In this document: positions 33,513-45,678 of the stretch, in pieces
How the letters are laid out: each line of letters starts with the position of its first letter
How positions within the stretch are numbered: the stretch's first letter is position 1
Assembly (NCBI GenBank): GCA_003550325.1
Contig: QKWP01000504.1
Span: 213,944 to 277,943 of the forward strand
Direction of reading: 5' to 3'
Source of the DNA: Gigaspora rosea
Lineage: Eukaryota; Glomeromycota; Glomeromycetes; Diversisporales; Gigasporaceae
DNA: 64,000 nt
Made by a program: the position numbers and the translations under genes
The notes under the pieces: generated by a model
The model's input: only the letters and a program-made list of their open reading frames with translations
Told to the model about the DNA's origin: nothing
Databases searched by the model: none

Positions 33513-35960
33513 TTATAATTTAAAAATCCCCCATGTCGGTGCAGGGAGCGGCAGAAGGTTGATAATATGATCAGGAATTCCATTGAAGCTAAAATGGTCT
33601 CTCAGAAGTTTTAAGGTTTGTGCAAACTGAGCGTGCATAGTAATAGGTAATTCTATTTCTTGGATATCTGTCTTGTCTTCCTTTCCTGCAATCAGGATCT
33701 GCTTAATCTCATCTATAGTGTCTGGAAGTGTGGGTTTATTATCATTGCCGTAAGTATCAGCTGTGGTGGTTTGTTGCACAGGTAGTATGTCAATCTAGCT
33801 ATCTGCATTTTAGTGAAATAGTAGTGTTGACATAGTAGTCTTGCAGTGTCTGTGAGCTGTTTGGAGGTTGAAATTGGGATAGTTAAGTGGTACTCATTAT
33901 CTGTTGTGGGCCAGTAGATAAGGCGGGCTTGTTAGTGGAGTTGGCAGTCATAATATTAGGGGAAGAGATAGAGTGAAGTAGTAATTAGGCCTAATTTCTT
34001 CGATGAATTTTCTTGCAGTACGGTCACCTGCAATTGGGAAAGTAAACTGTACTGTGGTTTTTATCTTCTTTGGATTATTTGGTAGTCTAGGTTTTGGCTT
34101 GATAAAGTCGTTGGGTAGGTATTTGAACTTATATAACTTCCTAAGTTGTTCAGTGGCAGTTTTCAGGCTATTGTCCTTCGATAAGTCTATTGGAAAAAGG
34201 TGTTTTATAGAGCAGTCTAATTCTTGATAAGTGGTGGGAAGTGATGGGGAAGGTTAAAATATGCAGCTGGGTTTTTTCCCCTAATTCGTAATATTTTTTA
34301 GCTCTGCCTGATAATTGGAGAGGTCTTGCAGTTGTTTCCAGTTAGTTATAGGAAATAGGCGCTTTAGTGGCTGCACTAGGTCTTGGGGATCTTTTGGGAG
34401 TGCATAGCGTCTTTTAAAGTAGTTGTCCGGGAGTTTGTCAAATTTATATAACCTGCAAAGTGCTAGAACTAGTGGTTTGGTATTTGCTCTGTCATGGATG
34501 GGAAGTTCGAAAGGAAGCTCCTCTCTTATTTCATTTGGTATTCTGTCCGGAGATGCAGGCAGGTCTGCAAGTGTGTCAGTGAATGCTCTGAAATAGCTCT
34601 TCTCATTTCATCAAATTCTAGTTTTGACTTGTGTTGCATGAAACCCTACAATATTGTACTATTTTGGCTATGGTAGTGGTGTTTGTTTTGTTAAAGTCCA
34701 AGCTGATCAGATAATCAGCTGCTATTTTTTGTCTTAGTTTTGTGTGGATCTGTGTTCTTGTTTGTCTATCAGTGATGGCCACATTATTGATTTTCTTATA
34801 CCGTTGCATGCATGTCTTGAATTCTGATTCGTACTCCAATTGGTGCACGGGTTTATACTTGTTGGCTCTGGTGAAGGTGAGAAAAAAGGTGGTGTCCCGA
34901 TGTATAAATTTTTGTTTCACTGCGGGTGTATGGGTGCATAGTAGTGGTTGAGTGGAGAATTTATAAGCTGCCAACTAATCGACTCCCTCTTTTGTTTTAA
35001 GTGCCTTGACTATCCGGTTATAGTGCCACAGTTTGATATCAAAATGGTCCCGGGATTGCTGCCCTCTGATTTTAGTGGCCCACTTGTCCACTGTTCTATT
35101 TGGTCTATGTCCATCTGGTTATATTTTTTGCCTCATGCTGTTACCTGACTGTAGGTCAGTTTTGGTGTTGGGGTGCTTGCACGGCTTCTGATTGTGGATG
35201 GTGTACTGATGCATAGTTCCATGTTTCCATATATTGTGATTCCTCAACTCTGTTTCCATCGGGATCAGGGTGTTGGGGGCTATACATGCTGATGCTGGCG
35301 GTCTGGAGTATCCCCAGGTCTTGCACGTGCAGTTCCTGCACATTCAGGTTTGAGCTAATCTCTGTACTGGGTAGGTACGTGGGGCTGCTGTTTATGGTAA
35401 TGGTAGTGTTTACGTTATCAATAATCATGCAGATCTGATTATTATCTCCAACCGGATTGATCGATAGTGCATTTTCTGTGTTCAGGTGGTTGGTCAGGTG
35501 ATGTGTTGGCAGGGGTGAGCCATTTTGCCCACTTTTTCGCATGGTTTCTTGCGATATTCGCAGAGTTGTCACAACAAAGTTTTTTAGCGGTTCTTGTTTC
35601 AGATGCATCGTTCTTTCCGGGTCCGCCTGTGTTTGCTGATGCTAGTGATTCTGAGGCTGTTGTTGCAGAGGTGTTGGATTCATGCCTACTCTGTGTACAG
35701 CCTTGACTGCTCTCTTTGGTCGGAGTTTTGGGTCTGCTGCTCTACCCGTAGGTGGCGCGTTTTCCTTGTTTGTAGTGGTAACCTTTTGCCCTTGTCTTCT
35801 CTTTATCTTGTCTGCTGTGGTGTATCGAGTGGTACTTACTGTGCACTGTCTTGGCGCCGGTGCGCGTCGCAAAATAACTTTCCCTTATGTGCCCTTGTAT
35901 GTATTTGATATGCGCTGATTTTAGGTTTGGGTGATCGTCGGAGAGAGTTTTTTGTTGTAC
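33513..35960 (-). pseudogene. LINE B ORF1 region
   Basis: Open segments lie at 33513-33779, 34618-34974, 35156-35608 and 35642-35963. The 5' part is basic and rich in Pro/Gln/Thr, and the middle (QKFIHRDTTFFLTFTRANKY, KPVHQLEYESEFKTCMQRYK) resembles nothing I can name. Copy A has the same protein. It fills the place of the RNA-binding ORF1 of LINEs. Confidence 0.55.
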
Positions 35961-35965
35961 CACAT

Positions 35966-37189
35966 TATTGTTTAATTATTAAAAAAGTTAGATTTTTAAT
36001 TTTATATTTGTATATTAAAATTCTACATATAAAAGTTTAATTTGCATATTTTTAGTATAAATTTGGTCTACCCCTTTGTTTTGAAATTGAGTACATGTAA
36101 AGACAGTATTTCGATTTCCAAAAACAAAAATAAATAAATAAATAAATAAATAAAAAGTAAAAAAGTACATTTTTTATTCTTACTATATTACATAGTATAC
36201 TATTTTTATCTTTTTTTTGTTTTATTATTATTATTATTATTATTTTAAATTTTTTTTTTAATTTTATTTGTAACATGTTTTATTTATCGATCTTTTTTTT
36301 AAAATAATTTTTTTCTTTTTAATTTTTTTTAATTATTTTTTTACATTTTTATTTAACTTTTTTTTTTACTTTTATTTTATTTATTATATATATTACATAT
36401 TTTTTTATTTTTGTTTTTTTCAGGATTTTTCTTAATTAAATTTTTTTTATATTTTTATTTTTTTATTTACTTTTATCTTTTTTTTTATTCTTATTTTAAA
36501 ATTTTTTTTATTTTTTTTAGAATCTTTTTTTGAAATAATCTTTTTTTAATTTTATTTATTTTATTTTATTTTATTTTTATTATTATTTTTTTATTTATTT
36601 ATATATTTTTTCTAATTATTTATTATATATTTTTCATTTTTTTTTATTTATTTTAATTTTTTTTATTTATTTTAATTTTTTTTATTACTTTATTTTTTTT
36701 GTTTAATTTTTATTTTTGTTCTTTTATTAATTTTTTATTTTTATTTTTTAATATATTTTTTCAATTTTTTTTATTATATTATTTATTTTATTTTATTTTT
36801 AAATTATTTACGGTATTTTTTATATTGAAAAAACTAAATTTACCCTTAGGGTTTGCTACCCAGTTACATAAACTACAAAATTTTTATTCATAGGGTCAAA
36901 TACTCAGTTACAAAAATATCAATATTTAACTATGTTATAGAATTAAATTTTTGTATTTGTTAGTTTAGGGTTAGGGTAGCCCCAAAATTAGGGTTAGTGT
37001 TTGGCAGTTATATAGTAAAATCACTTAAAGAAAACTTTTTGTTAGAGTACGAAAGGTGGTTTTTATGCAAATTTTGAGCAATAAGCAATTTTTAATAAAA
37101 TAAATATTTGTTTTGCAATTTTGGATCGTGTTATATTACACAAGATCCTAAAATCTAATTGGTTTGCTACTATGGAGGTGAATATATAC
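35966..37189. repeat. T-rich low-complexity stretch, no gene
   Basis: From about 36120 to 36830 the sequence is nearly all T and A, with runs such as TTTTATTTTTATT, TAAATAAATAAATAAA and (TTA)n. From 36840 to 37060 short words AGGGTTTGCTACCCAGTTAC and TTTAGGGTTAGGGTAGCCCC occur. The two TTAGGG units are too few to call a telomeric tract. Phe-rich ORFs here come from composition. Confidence 0.7.
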
Positions 37190-37197
37190 CCACTGGG

Positions 37198-37471
37198 CAG
37201 TGTTGTTATGGGACACAGACACGGATGGCGGACAGTCCGGGACGGGACGTCCGGGACATTTCCGCCCAGAATTTTTTTTGTCCCGGACATTTGGCGACTA
37301 AACACGTAATCATCAACCAATAAAATTCGTATAATTCCGCAATTTGATTGGTTTTACCTGGCGGACATGTTCATCATGTTGGGACATTATTGCGGACATG
37401 TCCCGGACGTCCCGTCCCGGACTGTCTGCGTCCCTGAAAAATCAGCGGGACAATGTCCGTGTACAACACTG
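37198..37471. mobile_element. hAT-like MITE, 274 bp, GC-rich arms
   Basis: It starts CAGTGTTGT and ends ACAACACTG. A perfect 8-bp duplication, CCACTGGG, lies at 37190-37197 and 37472-37479. The arms are strikingly GC-rich for this genome: GGACAGTCCGGGACGGGACG faces CGTCCCGTCCCGGACTGTCT. The element has no coding content. Confidence 0.9.
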
Positions 37472-37749
37472 CCACTGGGTACAACTAGAAATTATATTTA
37501 TATTTATTTATTTATTCTATTTATTAATATAAGATAAGTATTCTTCTTTTATTTTTTTCTTTTTTTGCTTTTTTTTTCTCGGTTTATATTAATTCTCTTT
37601 TCTTTTGTAGGTTTAGTTTCACTAGATACCAGAATTTTATTTTGCTTAATTTTTGTTGCACAAATTGATAATAAGTATATATTTTTTTGTCATATTTGAT
37701 TTTTTTTTCTTTAACAAATTGTCTTGTTTAGATTTCTTTTTTGTTTTTG

Positions 37750-38240
37750 ATATCACTCTAGACCTGTTTCAGCTTTGTCAGTTTTTAGAATTAAGGTGTC
37801 TTATTCTAATTTCGATGTTGCTTCAAGTGCATTTCAAAGATGTTTTGTAGATTTTACTTGTAAATTTTGCTTGTAGATTTTGTTTTGGGTGCCAGTCAGT
37901 TCTTAGCATTTTTTGTATACTTTTGTAATTGTTTTAGGTATTTTGTCATTGATTTCAATATTGCTCTGAATATGTTTTAGAAACTTTACTTTGGGTGGCT
38001 ATAAGTTTTTTTTGGTATTTCTTGTATGACTTTGTAGCATTTTGTTACTTATTTCAATATTGCTTCAAGTGCATTTTGGGTTCTCTTGTTGTTAATTTCA
38101 TTTTGGGTACTATCTTGGTTGCTCAAATGTCTTGTTGCCGATTTTGATATTGCTTTAGTATGTTTTGAGGTGTCTTGTAGATTTTGCTTTGGGCATTTTC
38201 ATATTAGTTCATGGTTCCTTATATGTTTGGTTGCTGATTT
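37750..38240. repeat. Degenerate tandem repeat, about 90-140 bp units
   Basis: Words of the type TTGCTTCAAGTGCATTT and GTAGATTTTGCTTTGGGT recur from 37750 to 38240, with ATTGCTY starts near 37818, 37961, 38060 and 38150. The open frame through it (from 38086) is cysteine/phenylalanine-rich and looks like a consequence of the repeat, not a protein. Confidence 0.55.
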
Positions 38241-38327
38241 GTTGAACTTTTTTCTTTCTTTTTTTTTAGTAATCACGGTCATTGTTTTACTAGTAACATT
38301 GCTTCTGAGTATTTTTGCCTTTTTTAG

Positions 38328-38619
38328 GGGTCGTCTAAAGCTATGTACTCATGTGACATTTTTGTGTAAATTAACCAAACGGAGTTGCGAAATTTTTGTT
38401 TACATTGATCAGCCCGAAGAAGTCAAAAAACAAAAAAAATGCAAGAACATAAAAACGGCATTCTAAACCTACCTTGGGCTATTAATAAAAAATGTCGGGA
38501 AGGTAATTTTATCTATATAGTCCTAACTCTAAACCTGACCCTAATGCTAAACAGTCTCTAATATGATTTTTAACTAAAATTTCAAAAAATCATATGGGTA
38601 CATGGCTTTAGCCATCCCC
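38328..38619. mobile_element. MULE-like MITE, about 292 bp
   Basis: The inverted ends GGGTCGTCTAAAGC and GGGGATGGCTAAAGC continue as GTACTCATGTGA and GTACCCATATGA. A 9-bp duplication, CTTTTTTAG, flanks it at 38319-38327 and 38620-38628. A 9-bp duplication is typical of Mutator-like elements. The interior words TGTCGGGAAGG and CCTAACTCTAAACC recur in the related copy at 42608-42880. Confidence 0.75.
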
Positions 38620-38628
38620 CTTTTTTAG

Positions 38629-39387
38629 TATTGTATTATCACTAGTATTTTATTGATTATTTGCTATAGAATTGAAGATTATAAATATAATTGACTCAAT
38701 TTGTTAGAGAATTGTTTATAATAAATAAAAAATAAAATTTTATTAAATCGCTTTATATTATTGTTATAGCAAAGTGGTAATTAGATAATTGTAATACAGA
38801 ACTAATGCAGATACATTAAAATTTATTGCTTAATAATTTGTGTAAATTTTTAAATTTTAAAGATTTTTGCTTTACTGACATTTATAGAGTCGCTGATTTT
38901 TATAATTAACTTTTTTAAAATCTGTACAAATCTGCACTATAAAATTTTTCTAATATAATTTTATATATTGCTATAGCTTATATAAAATTTTATACTATAA
39001 TTAAGATTAGAATTTTATTTTGCATATTTTTTTAATTTTTTATTGTAAGGTATAAATTTTGCGTCTGATCTTATAAAAAAGTCTTGCATATAGCAATTAA
39101 TAAAAAATTTAAAAGTTACCTTATCTATCTATATATATTTTGGGGTTTTTTAGAAATCTAAAAACAATACTACTGTAATATGTAATTAGCTAAAAATAAT
39201 TTTTTTGCCAATCATATATTGGTATATTTCCTAGATTTCTGATTTTTTATATATATGAAATTTGCTAAGAGGAGTGCCATTTATTAGCTGATTAGGGTTT
39301 TACTAAGTGGCTAACCCCACCCCCTACCTGATAATTTTTCTGAGCATTTGATTAGTTAAAATTTAATAATAATATATATATATTAAA
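38629..39387. other. No recognised gene
   Basis: AT-rich DNA. The segment at 39265-39340 (GTGCCATTTATTAGCTGATT, then CCCACCCCCTACCTGATAAT) returns in inverted orientation at 42204-42262, so one more old repeat family is present. No coding signal. Confidence 0.45.
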
Positions 39388-39900
39388 TATTAAATAACTT
39401 GTGATCTACTAGTCTGTTTTGGATGATTCAACTACTCAAATGTTTATCTCAGTGAGACGATTTTAACAAGCCCAAAATCATTAAAATCCAATTACAGAAT
39501 CCCAAGATTATTTAAATTTTGTGTAATTTTAATAGTAATTTTTAAAATTACTAAGTAAACTTTTTTAATATTAAATAACTTTTGATCCACTAGTCCATTT
39601 TGGATAATTTAGCTACCAAAATGTTCATCTTAGTAAGATGATTCTAATAAGCCCAAATTATTAAATTCTAATTACAAAACCAAGATCGACAAAGATTTGT
39701 ATCATATATAATTATATATAATATATAAACTCCAATTTAATTATTAATTGTTTATAGAATACAAATTTTTTTTGATCTTGGGATCCTGTGATTGGAATTT
39801 AATGATTTTGGGCTTGTTAGAATTGTCTCACTGAGGCGAACATTTTGATAGTTAAATCATAAAAATAGACTATTAGATCAAAAATTATTTAATATTAAAA
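39388..39900. repeat. Palindromic repeat, about 510 bp
   Basis: The left arm (GATCTACTAGTCTGTTTTGG, then ATCTCAGTGAGACGATTTTA and AATTACAGAATCCCAAGAT) and the right arm (GATCTTGGGATCCTGTGATT, then TTGTCTCACTGAGGCGAAC) are inverted copies. A further direct copy of the left arm starts near 39565. The same arms lie inside the element at 13281-14038. Confidence 0.7.
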
Positions 39901-39959
39901 ATTATATATATATAATATTATATATATACAAGTGTTTTGGGGCGCCGCTGGCGCCCTTT

Positions 39960-41470
39960 CAATAATAGAAAGTGCCAATAATGAAAACATGATTTTTTAA
40001 AATTCTGTTATGTCCCAATTATCATGCTAAATCCCATACTAACTATTATGCTACGCCCCATATTATTATGCATGCCCATACTAACCACCGTGCTACTATC
40101 TATCTTGCTACGTCCCGAACTTTCATGCTTTTACTATTATGCTACGTAGTGTTACAAGCCGTAAGGTTTTTATCGGCTGGCTTAACCAGCCGATAAAAAT
40201 ATCGGCTAAACGGCTGTTAATTTTTTTCGCAACCTTAAGTAGGGATGTCAATTATGTAACTTTGTTTAATTTTGAGTAAGGTTCATTAAATAATTTTGAA
40301 CACATGACATTTAGTTCTTAGATCAAATTTTCGGTGATTCAATTCGGGTCGTACATTCAAATCAAATAATGCAATAATACTAACCGAATTATTGTAACTC
40401 TGTTACTTCTGTACTTTATGTATGTTGTGATAAAAATTTAATTTTCTGAATCGTAAAATTACATGTAATTACTCAGCATTAAACACCCTGGCCTAAATTA
40501 TGTTATAATAATCATGTGATCTTAAGCCATATTAGCCAGCCGATCATATTGCATCAGCTGGCTTAGTTGGCTAAGCCAATTTAGCCGTGGCTGCTTCAGC
40601 CGGCTTGTAACACTAATGCTACGTTCGTTATCACGTGAAACGTTAGTACTGTATCAAAAAAAAAAAAGAAAAAAAATACTACCGTGTTACTAATGTCTTG
40701 ACTATCATACATGCCCCATACTAACTATCATGCTACTAACTATTTTGCTACGTCCCGAACTATCATGCTTGTTAGTACTGTATTACAGTAAAAAAATAAT
40801 ACTGTGCTACTAACTATTTTGTTATGTCCCGAACTATCATGCCTCTACTATCGTACGTTCGTTATCGCACTACTCTAAAGAAAAAAAGAAGCGTTAGTAC
40901 TGTACATAAAAAAAAAAAAATTAAATGTCCCGAACTATCATGCCTCTACCATCTACTATTGTGCTATGTTCTGTTTTAAAGAAAATAAGAAATGTTAGTA
41001 CTGTATAAAAAAATATATATATATATTATCGTGCTACTAACTATCTTTTTACGTCCCAAAGCATCTTGTTCCTACTATCATGCTTTTACTATCATACGTT
41101 CATTATTTTGCTACGTTCGGTTCTAAAGAAAAAAAAAAGCAACGTTAGTACTGTGTATAATTATACAAAAAAAAATAAAATAAAAAATATTACATGTTAC
41201 TAATGCTCCGAACTATCATACTTCTATTATCGTGCTATGTTCGTTATCGTGCTATGTTCTGTTCTAAAGAAAAAAGAAACGTTAGTATTGTATATATAAA
41301 AAAAAATGACACTACTGTGCTATTAACTATCTTGCTACGTCCCAAACCATTATGCTTCTACTATCATACCACGTTCATTATCGCGCGAAAGGTTGGTATT
41401 GTATTGAAAAAAAAAGAAAAAAAATACTAACGTATTACTAACTATCATGTTTCTAATATCGTACGTTCAT
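39960..41470. repeat. Degenerate ~125-bp tandem array
   Basis: The unit contains CCCGAACTATCATGCTTCTA, CTACGTTCGTTATCGTGC, an A-rich segment and GTTAGTACTGTAT. The last word starts near 40642, 40771, 40893, 40994, 41144, 41281 and 41392, a spacing of about 100-150 bp. The left part (39960-40146) has further partial units. The hAT-like MITE at 40147-40615 splits the array. Confidence 0.75.
40147..40615. mobile_element. hAT-like MITE, 469 bp, inside the array
   Basis: The ends TAGTGTTACAAGCCG and GGCTTGTAACACTA are inverted copies. A perfect 8-bp duplication, ATGCTACG, lies at 40139-40146 and 40616-40623. The subterminal arms carry repeated GGCTGGCTTA/TAAGCCAGCC-like words. Non-coding. Confidence 0.9.
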
Positions 41471-42607
41471 TATCCATATCTCAGTTAATCTAATTTCAAA
41501 GATACAAAGTGTGTATAAGAACGGAAGCAATTTCTAAATCTGAAAGATACAAAGTGTGCATAATGAACGAATGTTGATTTTTTAAAAAAACAATCGAGAC
41601 AACAGATCATTAATTCATAGTAAAGACAAATTATGAACCTATTACGACATTACGCATTAACATGCAAATGATCAAATGTCGCAATGATTATCTTATTTTG
41701 AAGTTTCCCACGGCCTAATTATAGTTTAGCAAATTAAAAATAGCAAAGCATTCAAATGATATTTAATAAAAAATGATATAATTACCTACTACGTATTTCT
41801 GTTAGCTTTCCCATGTTTGGTCACATTTTTTGGATACGACCAATCAAGAACGTTTAAACGGAGAATAGATAGATTGCAGAGATATAGATAAAATCGGTAA
41901 GCAAATTATATTAGATTTGCAATCTGTCGTCATTATTAATACATCAATATGTATTATTTTCCCACACTATGATCACGTTTTTCTAAAAGCGCACGAACTC
42001 AAAAAAATAAATAAATAGAAATAATATAGATACTTTATGACATAAAGGGTCATTAGCATGTGATCAGTACCATTTATGCCATTCAATTTTCGCACATGCA
42101 AAATGATTGGTAAAAATGTAACAGACACACGTGACTAGATGACAATTTTATTATAAGGGGAAATATATATTTATATATATTATATATATTATATTATATA
42201 TAGGACCTGATAATTGCTCTACCCCTCACCTTCTAAAAAATCAGCTAATAAATGGTACTTTCCTAATTATATTAATTTGAAAACTACCATAATAGGCTAT
42301 TACTAGTAGTACAGAAAAATTAATTTTACATTTGTAGAAATAATTCTAAAATTGATATATATTTTTACAATACGGTATAATTGTGATATTTAAAGTAGTA
42401 ACTTATCTAAAGTAGCTACTTTATATTTAAAGTAGCTACTTTATATATATATAAAATAGCTTCTTTATATATTTAAAGTAGTGCTCTGGCTAAAATTATA
42501 GCTTAATATTTATAAAAATCTAATTTTAAAGACATAGTTTTAGCTAGGTACTACTTTAGATAAATTGCTTCTTTAGATATAACAAGTTTAAGAATTGCTA
42601 AATTTAG
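41471..42607. other. No recognised gene
   Basis: A short direct repeat GATACAAAGTGTG occurs near 41506 and 41561. At 42410-42480, TAAAGTAGCTACTTTATAT-like words repeat. The remainder is AT-rich and non-coding. Confidence 0.45.
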
Positions 42608-42880
42608 AGGACATCTAAAGTGGAGACAACTCATATTTAATAATTTTTTCATTGACTTTAGGGTTAGGGTCATCCTATATTAGAGTTAGATTAGGTTTTA
42701 GATAAATATATATAAGCAAAATTGCCTTCCCGACATTTTTGATTATAGGTTTAGACTGCCATTTTTTGTATTTTTCAAGGTTTTCGCTTCTCTTTCATTT
42801 TTGCTTCGTCGAAGATTATCAAAATTCTATAATTTAATTGGCAGTTGATTACATGATTTGTCTCCGCTTTAGACGACCCC
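42608..42880. mobile_element. MULE-like MITE, 273 bp
   Basis: The ends AGGACATCTAAAGTGGAGAC and (inverted) GGGGTCGTCTAAAGCGGAGAC match. A perfect 9-bp duplication, TAAATTTAG, lies at 42599-42607 and 42881-42889. It shares its right end with the copy at 38328-38619 and, internally, CTTCCCGACATTTTT and TTTAGGGTTAGGGT. Confidence 0.85.
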
Positions 42881-42889
42881 TAAATTTAG

Positions 42890-44112
42890 TAATTCTATAA
42901 TTCTGCATTAGAATTGGTATAATTTTTATAATTCTACAAGTATAAAATTGTAAATTTCTAATTATTAATAACTTTAGTAATTATACATTTCTATACTTGT
43001 AAAATGTAGAATTAACAATTATATTATAAGGTAAAAAGGAGTAATTTGGCGAAGTTAACATAACTAATATAAAAACTTTTTATTTTAATATTAAAAAAAT
43101 TTTTATTTTTCATTAAACTTTATATATGATTTAGAATTATTTTTATAAAAAATTAGCAATATAATATCTTGTTTTAAAGTGATATTAAATAAATTATATA
43201 TTGTATCAAAAAGCTTTAATTTTAGAAAATAGGGGTAATTTGGCAAATTGATGGTATCTCATGTAATCCAGTAGTCTGAATTGGATAATTTTTATACCAT
43301 TCGATTCATCTCAATGAGATGAATCGAATAACATAAAGTTTGTCCAATTCTGATTACTAGATCACAAAATATAATCGATTATATATTGCACCAAAGTGAT
43401 CCTTAAGGGAAATTTGACAAAGTATAAATATAACAAATAATTACAAATATCTTGTACCTAGTGGTCAGAAACAGACAAGCTTGGTACTATTCAATTTGTC
43501 TCATCGAGATGAATTGAATAGTATAAAAACTATTTGATTCTAATTATTAGATTATAAGATATTAAAATTTGCCAAATTACTCCTCTTCACCAAATTACTC
43601 TCTTTTACCTTATATAAAAAAATTTTTTTTTTGATATCTGTAATTAACTTTAGAATTTTGCAATTTATATAATATTTTAATTAATTTACTAGATTTATTA
43701 GTATTTTTAATTGTAAACAAAAGATATTTCAATAAGTAATTAAGTTTGAAGTTATAAATAGCTCATTTATTTGCTTTGTAAGGGGAGTGACAAAAATCAG
43801 GTGATTTTTTAGGGGGTCAAAAAAGGTAAAATTATATATAAGAACCTAACTATTTGTATATTAAAAAAGAGGGTGTAGGCCTCTGATAAAAAATAATTAG
43901 GTGATTAATGACACTGCCCTAACCCAAACCCACAACCTTTGATAAATTAAATATGCTCTAAATGATAAGTTACTAAAAACAGCATTAGTAAATTAATAAA
44001 TATAAAGTTTAGCAAAGTTTTAATTTCTAATTAAGATTTAAAAATTATAAAGTCTAAAATTAAAAATTTAATATTTATACTAATCCATCTAATAAAATTT
44101 TTTTAAATCTAA
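42890..44112. other. No gene; small palindromes and a short MITE
   Basis: 43246-43375 is a near-perfect palindrome around ATTCATCTCAATGAGATGAAT, and 43465-43560 is a second copy; a related piece lies at 190-300. At 43781-43921 inverted ends (AGGGGAGTGACAAAAATCAG, then GTGATT, facing AATCACCTAAT on the other strand) mark a ~140-bp MITE-like unit. No coding signal. Confidence 0.55.
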
Positions 44113-45087
44113 TTATGGGTCGTCTCATTAGGCATGATACAAGAAATTAATACTTTAAAGTTTCTATATAATAAAGGTTTGATTTTTAAAAAATTAAAAT
44201 TTTAAAAAATATATATATAATATTTAAGCATATATATAATCTATTTATAAAAATATTCTATAAATTATTGGTTGAATATTTTTTAAAAAAATTTTAAAGT
44301 TGCTTAATTTTTAAAATAAAAAAATTAAAAAAATTAAAATTTCTAGTATTTTTAAAATTTACTTAATTAGAATCAAGTATATTTTGGTGCTATTTTACAA
44401 ATTACTTGGTATAGCTATTAAGAATAAATTTGCAAAATTTCAAATAAGATTATTATGTAAAAAAAAAGTTATAGTATAATTTTAATACTAATTTAAACTA
44501 ATTTACTAATATAAAAATAACTAATTTATATAGTAAAAATAATGCTTATTTTAGATTAAAAAAGTTAAAAATCTATATATTTTTAGATTAAATAATTTTT
44601 TATACATATATATAAAAAATGATCCTTTAAATTCTAATTTTAAACTGATATCAACTAAAAATTTATTAATTATAAATTTTATTAATTTGTCATATATGTA
44701 TATAGTATACTAAAAATTAGTATTTTATTTTATTTACTAGTTTTTAGCCTATAAACTATGTTAATAAAAAATTTTTTAAATTTTATAAAAATTTTATTAT
44801 ATATACAAAATATAATCAGATTTATTTTTTTGTATAAAAAAATAAAGTTTTATAATAAAAAAAAAAGTTTAAAATTTAATAAATATAAAAACTATCTATT
44901 ATTGTATATTAATAATAAAAAATATTTAATTTATATACATAAATTTATATTTGTAGCTTGATATTATAATATATGCTTTCCCAAAAGATATATTTAAAAT
45001 AACAATAATTAAACAAAATATTATTTATAAATATTTTTAACTTACTATATTAATATGTGTTGTATCACTGTTAATGAGACAGCCTAT
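44113..45087. mobile_element. Inverted-repeat element, about 975 bp, AT-rich
   Basis: The left end GGGTCGTCTCATTAGGCATG, then ATACAAG, pairs with an inverted right end (AGGCTGTCTCATTAACAGTG, then ATACAAC). The body is over 80 percent A+T, and its Lys/Ile/Phe-rich frame at 44758-44961 is compositional. The target duplication is unclear. Confidence 0.55.
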
Positions 45088-45671
45088 ATTTAATAACCTA
45101 TTCAAATACAATTCTAAAAAAATAAAAATTATGATATTGTAATCCTAAATATATCTTGAATTTATTTTATTAATCTTAAAAACCAATCTATTTACGTTAT
45201 AAAAACCTACTTAATTAAAATCTTAAAAAGCATAAAATCAATTTTCTTGCTTATTAAATCAAAATAAAACAATTAATTGAGCTTAAACAACAGCTATGTT
45301 TTTTAACTTGCTTAATTGCATGTGTTTAAAAACTGTTTGTCAAAATATCATATGTTTAATTTAATTATTTTTAAATAACTAACTAGTACACCTTATACTG
45401 AATATAAATTATATTAGATGTAGTTCATTAACTTATATTTAAATAAATATAAAATAAGAACTTTGTAATTATATACTAAATATACATAATTTGTATTGAT
45501 ATTAGATAATAGAATATATGCAATATATTGACTATTAAAATTATTGTTTTTACTAATAACATAGTTTTCTTTTTCTCTCTCTCTCTCTCTTTTTTCCCCC
45601 TCCCCCTACACACAAACACATACTACAATTTACTAACTTTAATACTTTTAATAACTATTAATTTTAATTTT
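45088..45671. other. AT-rich spacer with a polypyrimidine tract
   Basis: No gene. A pyrimidine run, TTTTCTCTCTCTCTCTCTC then TTTTTTCCCCCTCCCCC, lies at about 45571-45607 and is followed by ACACACAAACACATA. Confidence 0.6.
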
Positions 45672-45678
45672 ATTTATT

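Larger units (their letters stand above)
28353..35965 (-). mobile_element. LINE copy B, near full length, about 7.6 kb
   Basis: A non-LTR retrotransposon read from about 35965 down to a run of T at 28353-28386 (its poly-A tail). The order is ORF1 (33513-35960), then ORF2 with an AP-type endonuclease, reverse transcriptase, a decayed RNase H-like segment and a C-terminal zinc motif. Frames are broken in several places, but long open segments persist, so it is younger than copy A. The 3' untranslated region is shared with copy A. APE plus RT plus RNase H points to the I/Tad side of non-LTR elements; I do not assign a clade. Confidence 0.85.

Noticed and set aside
36960-36985. Telomeric repeat tract
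   Set aside because: Only two TTAGGG-like units here and in three other spots; most lie inside MITE arms. Not a chromosome end.
38086-38466. 126-codon Cys/Phe-rich ORF
   Set aside because: Runs through a degenerate tandem repeat and into a MITE, so it is a chance frame.
44758-44961. 67-codon Lys/Ile/Phe-rich ORF
   Set aside because: Composition effect inside a very AT-rich inverted-repeat element.
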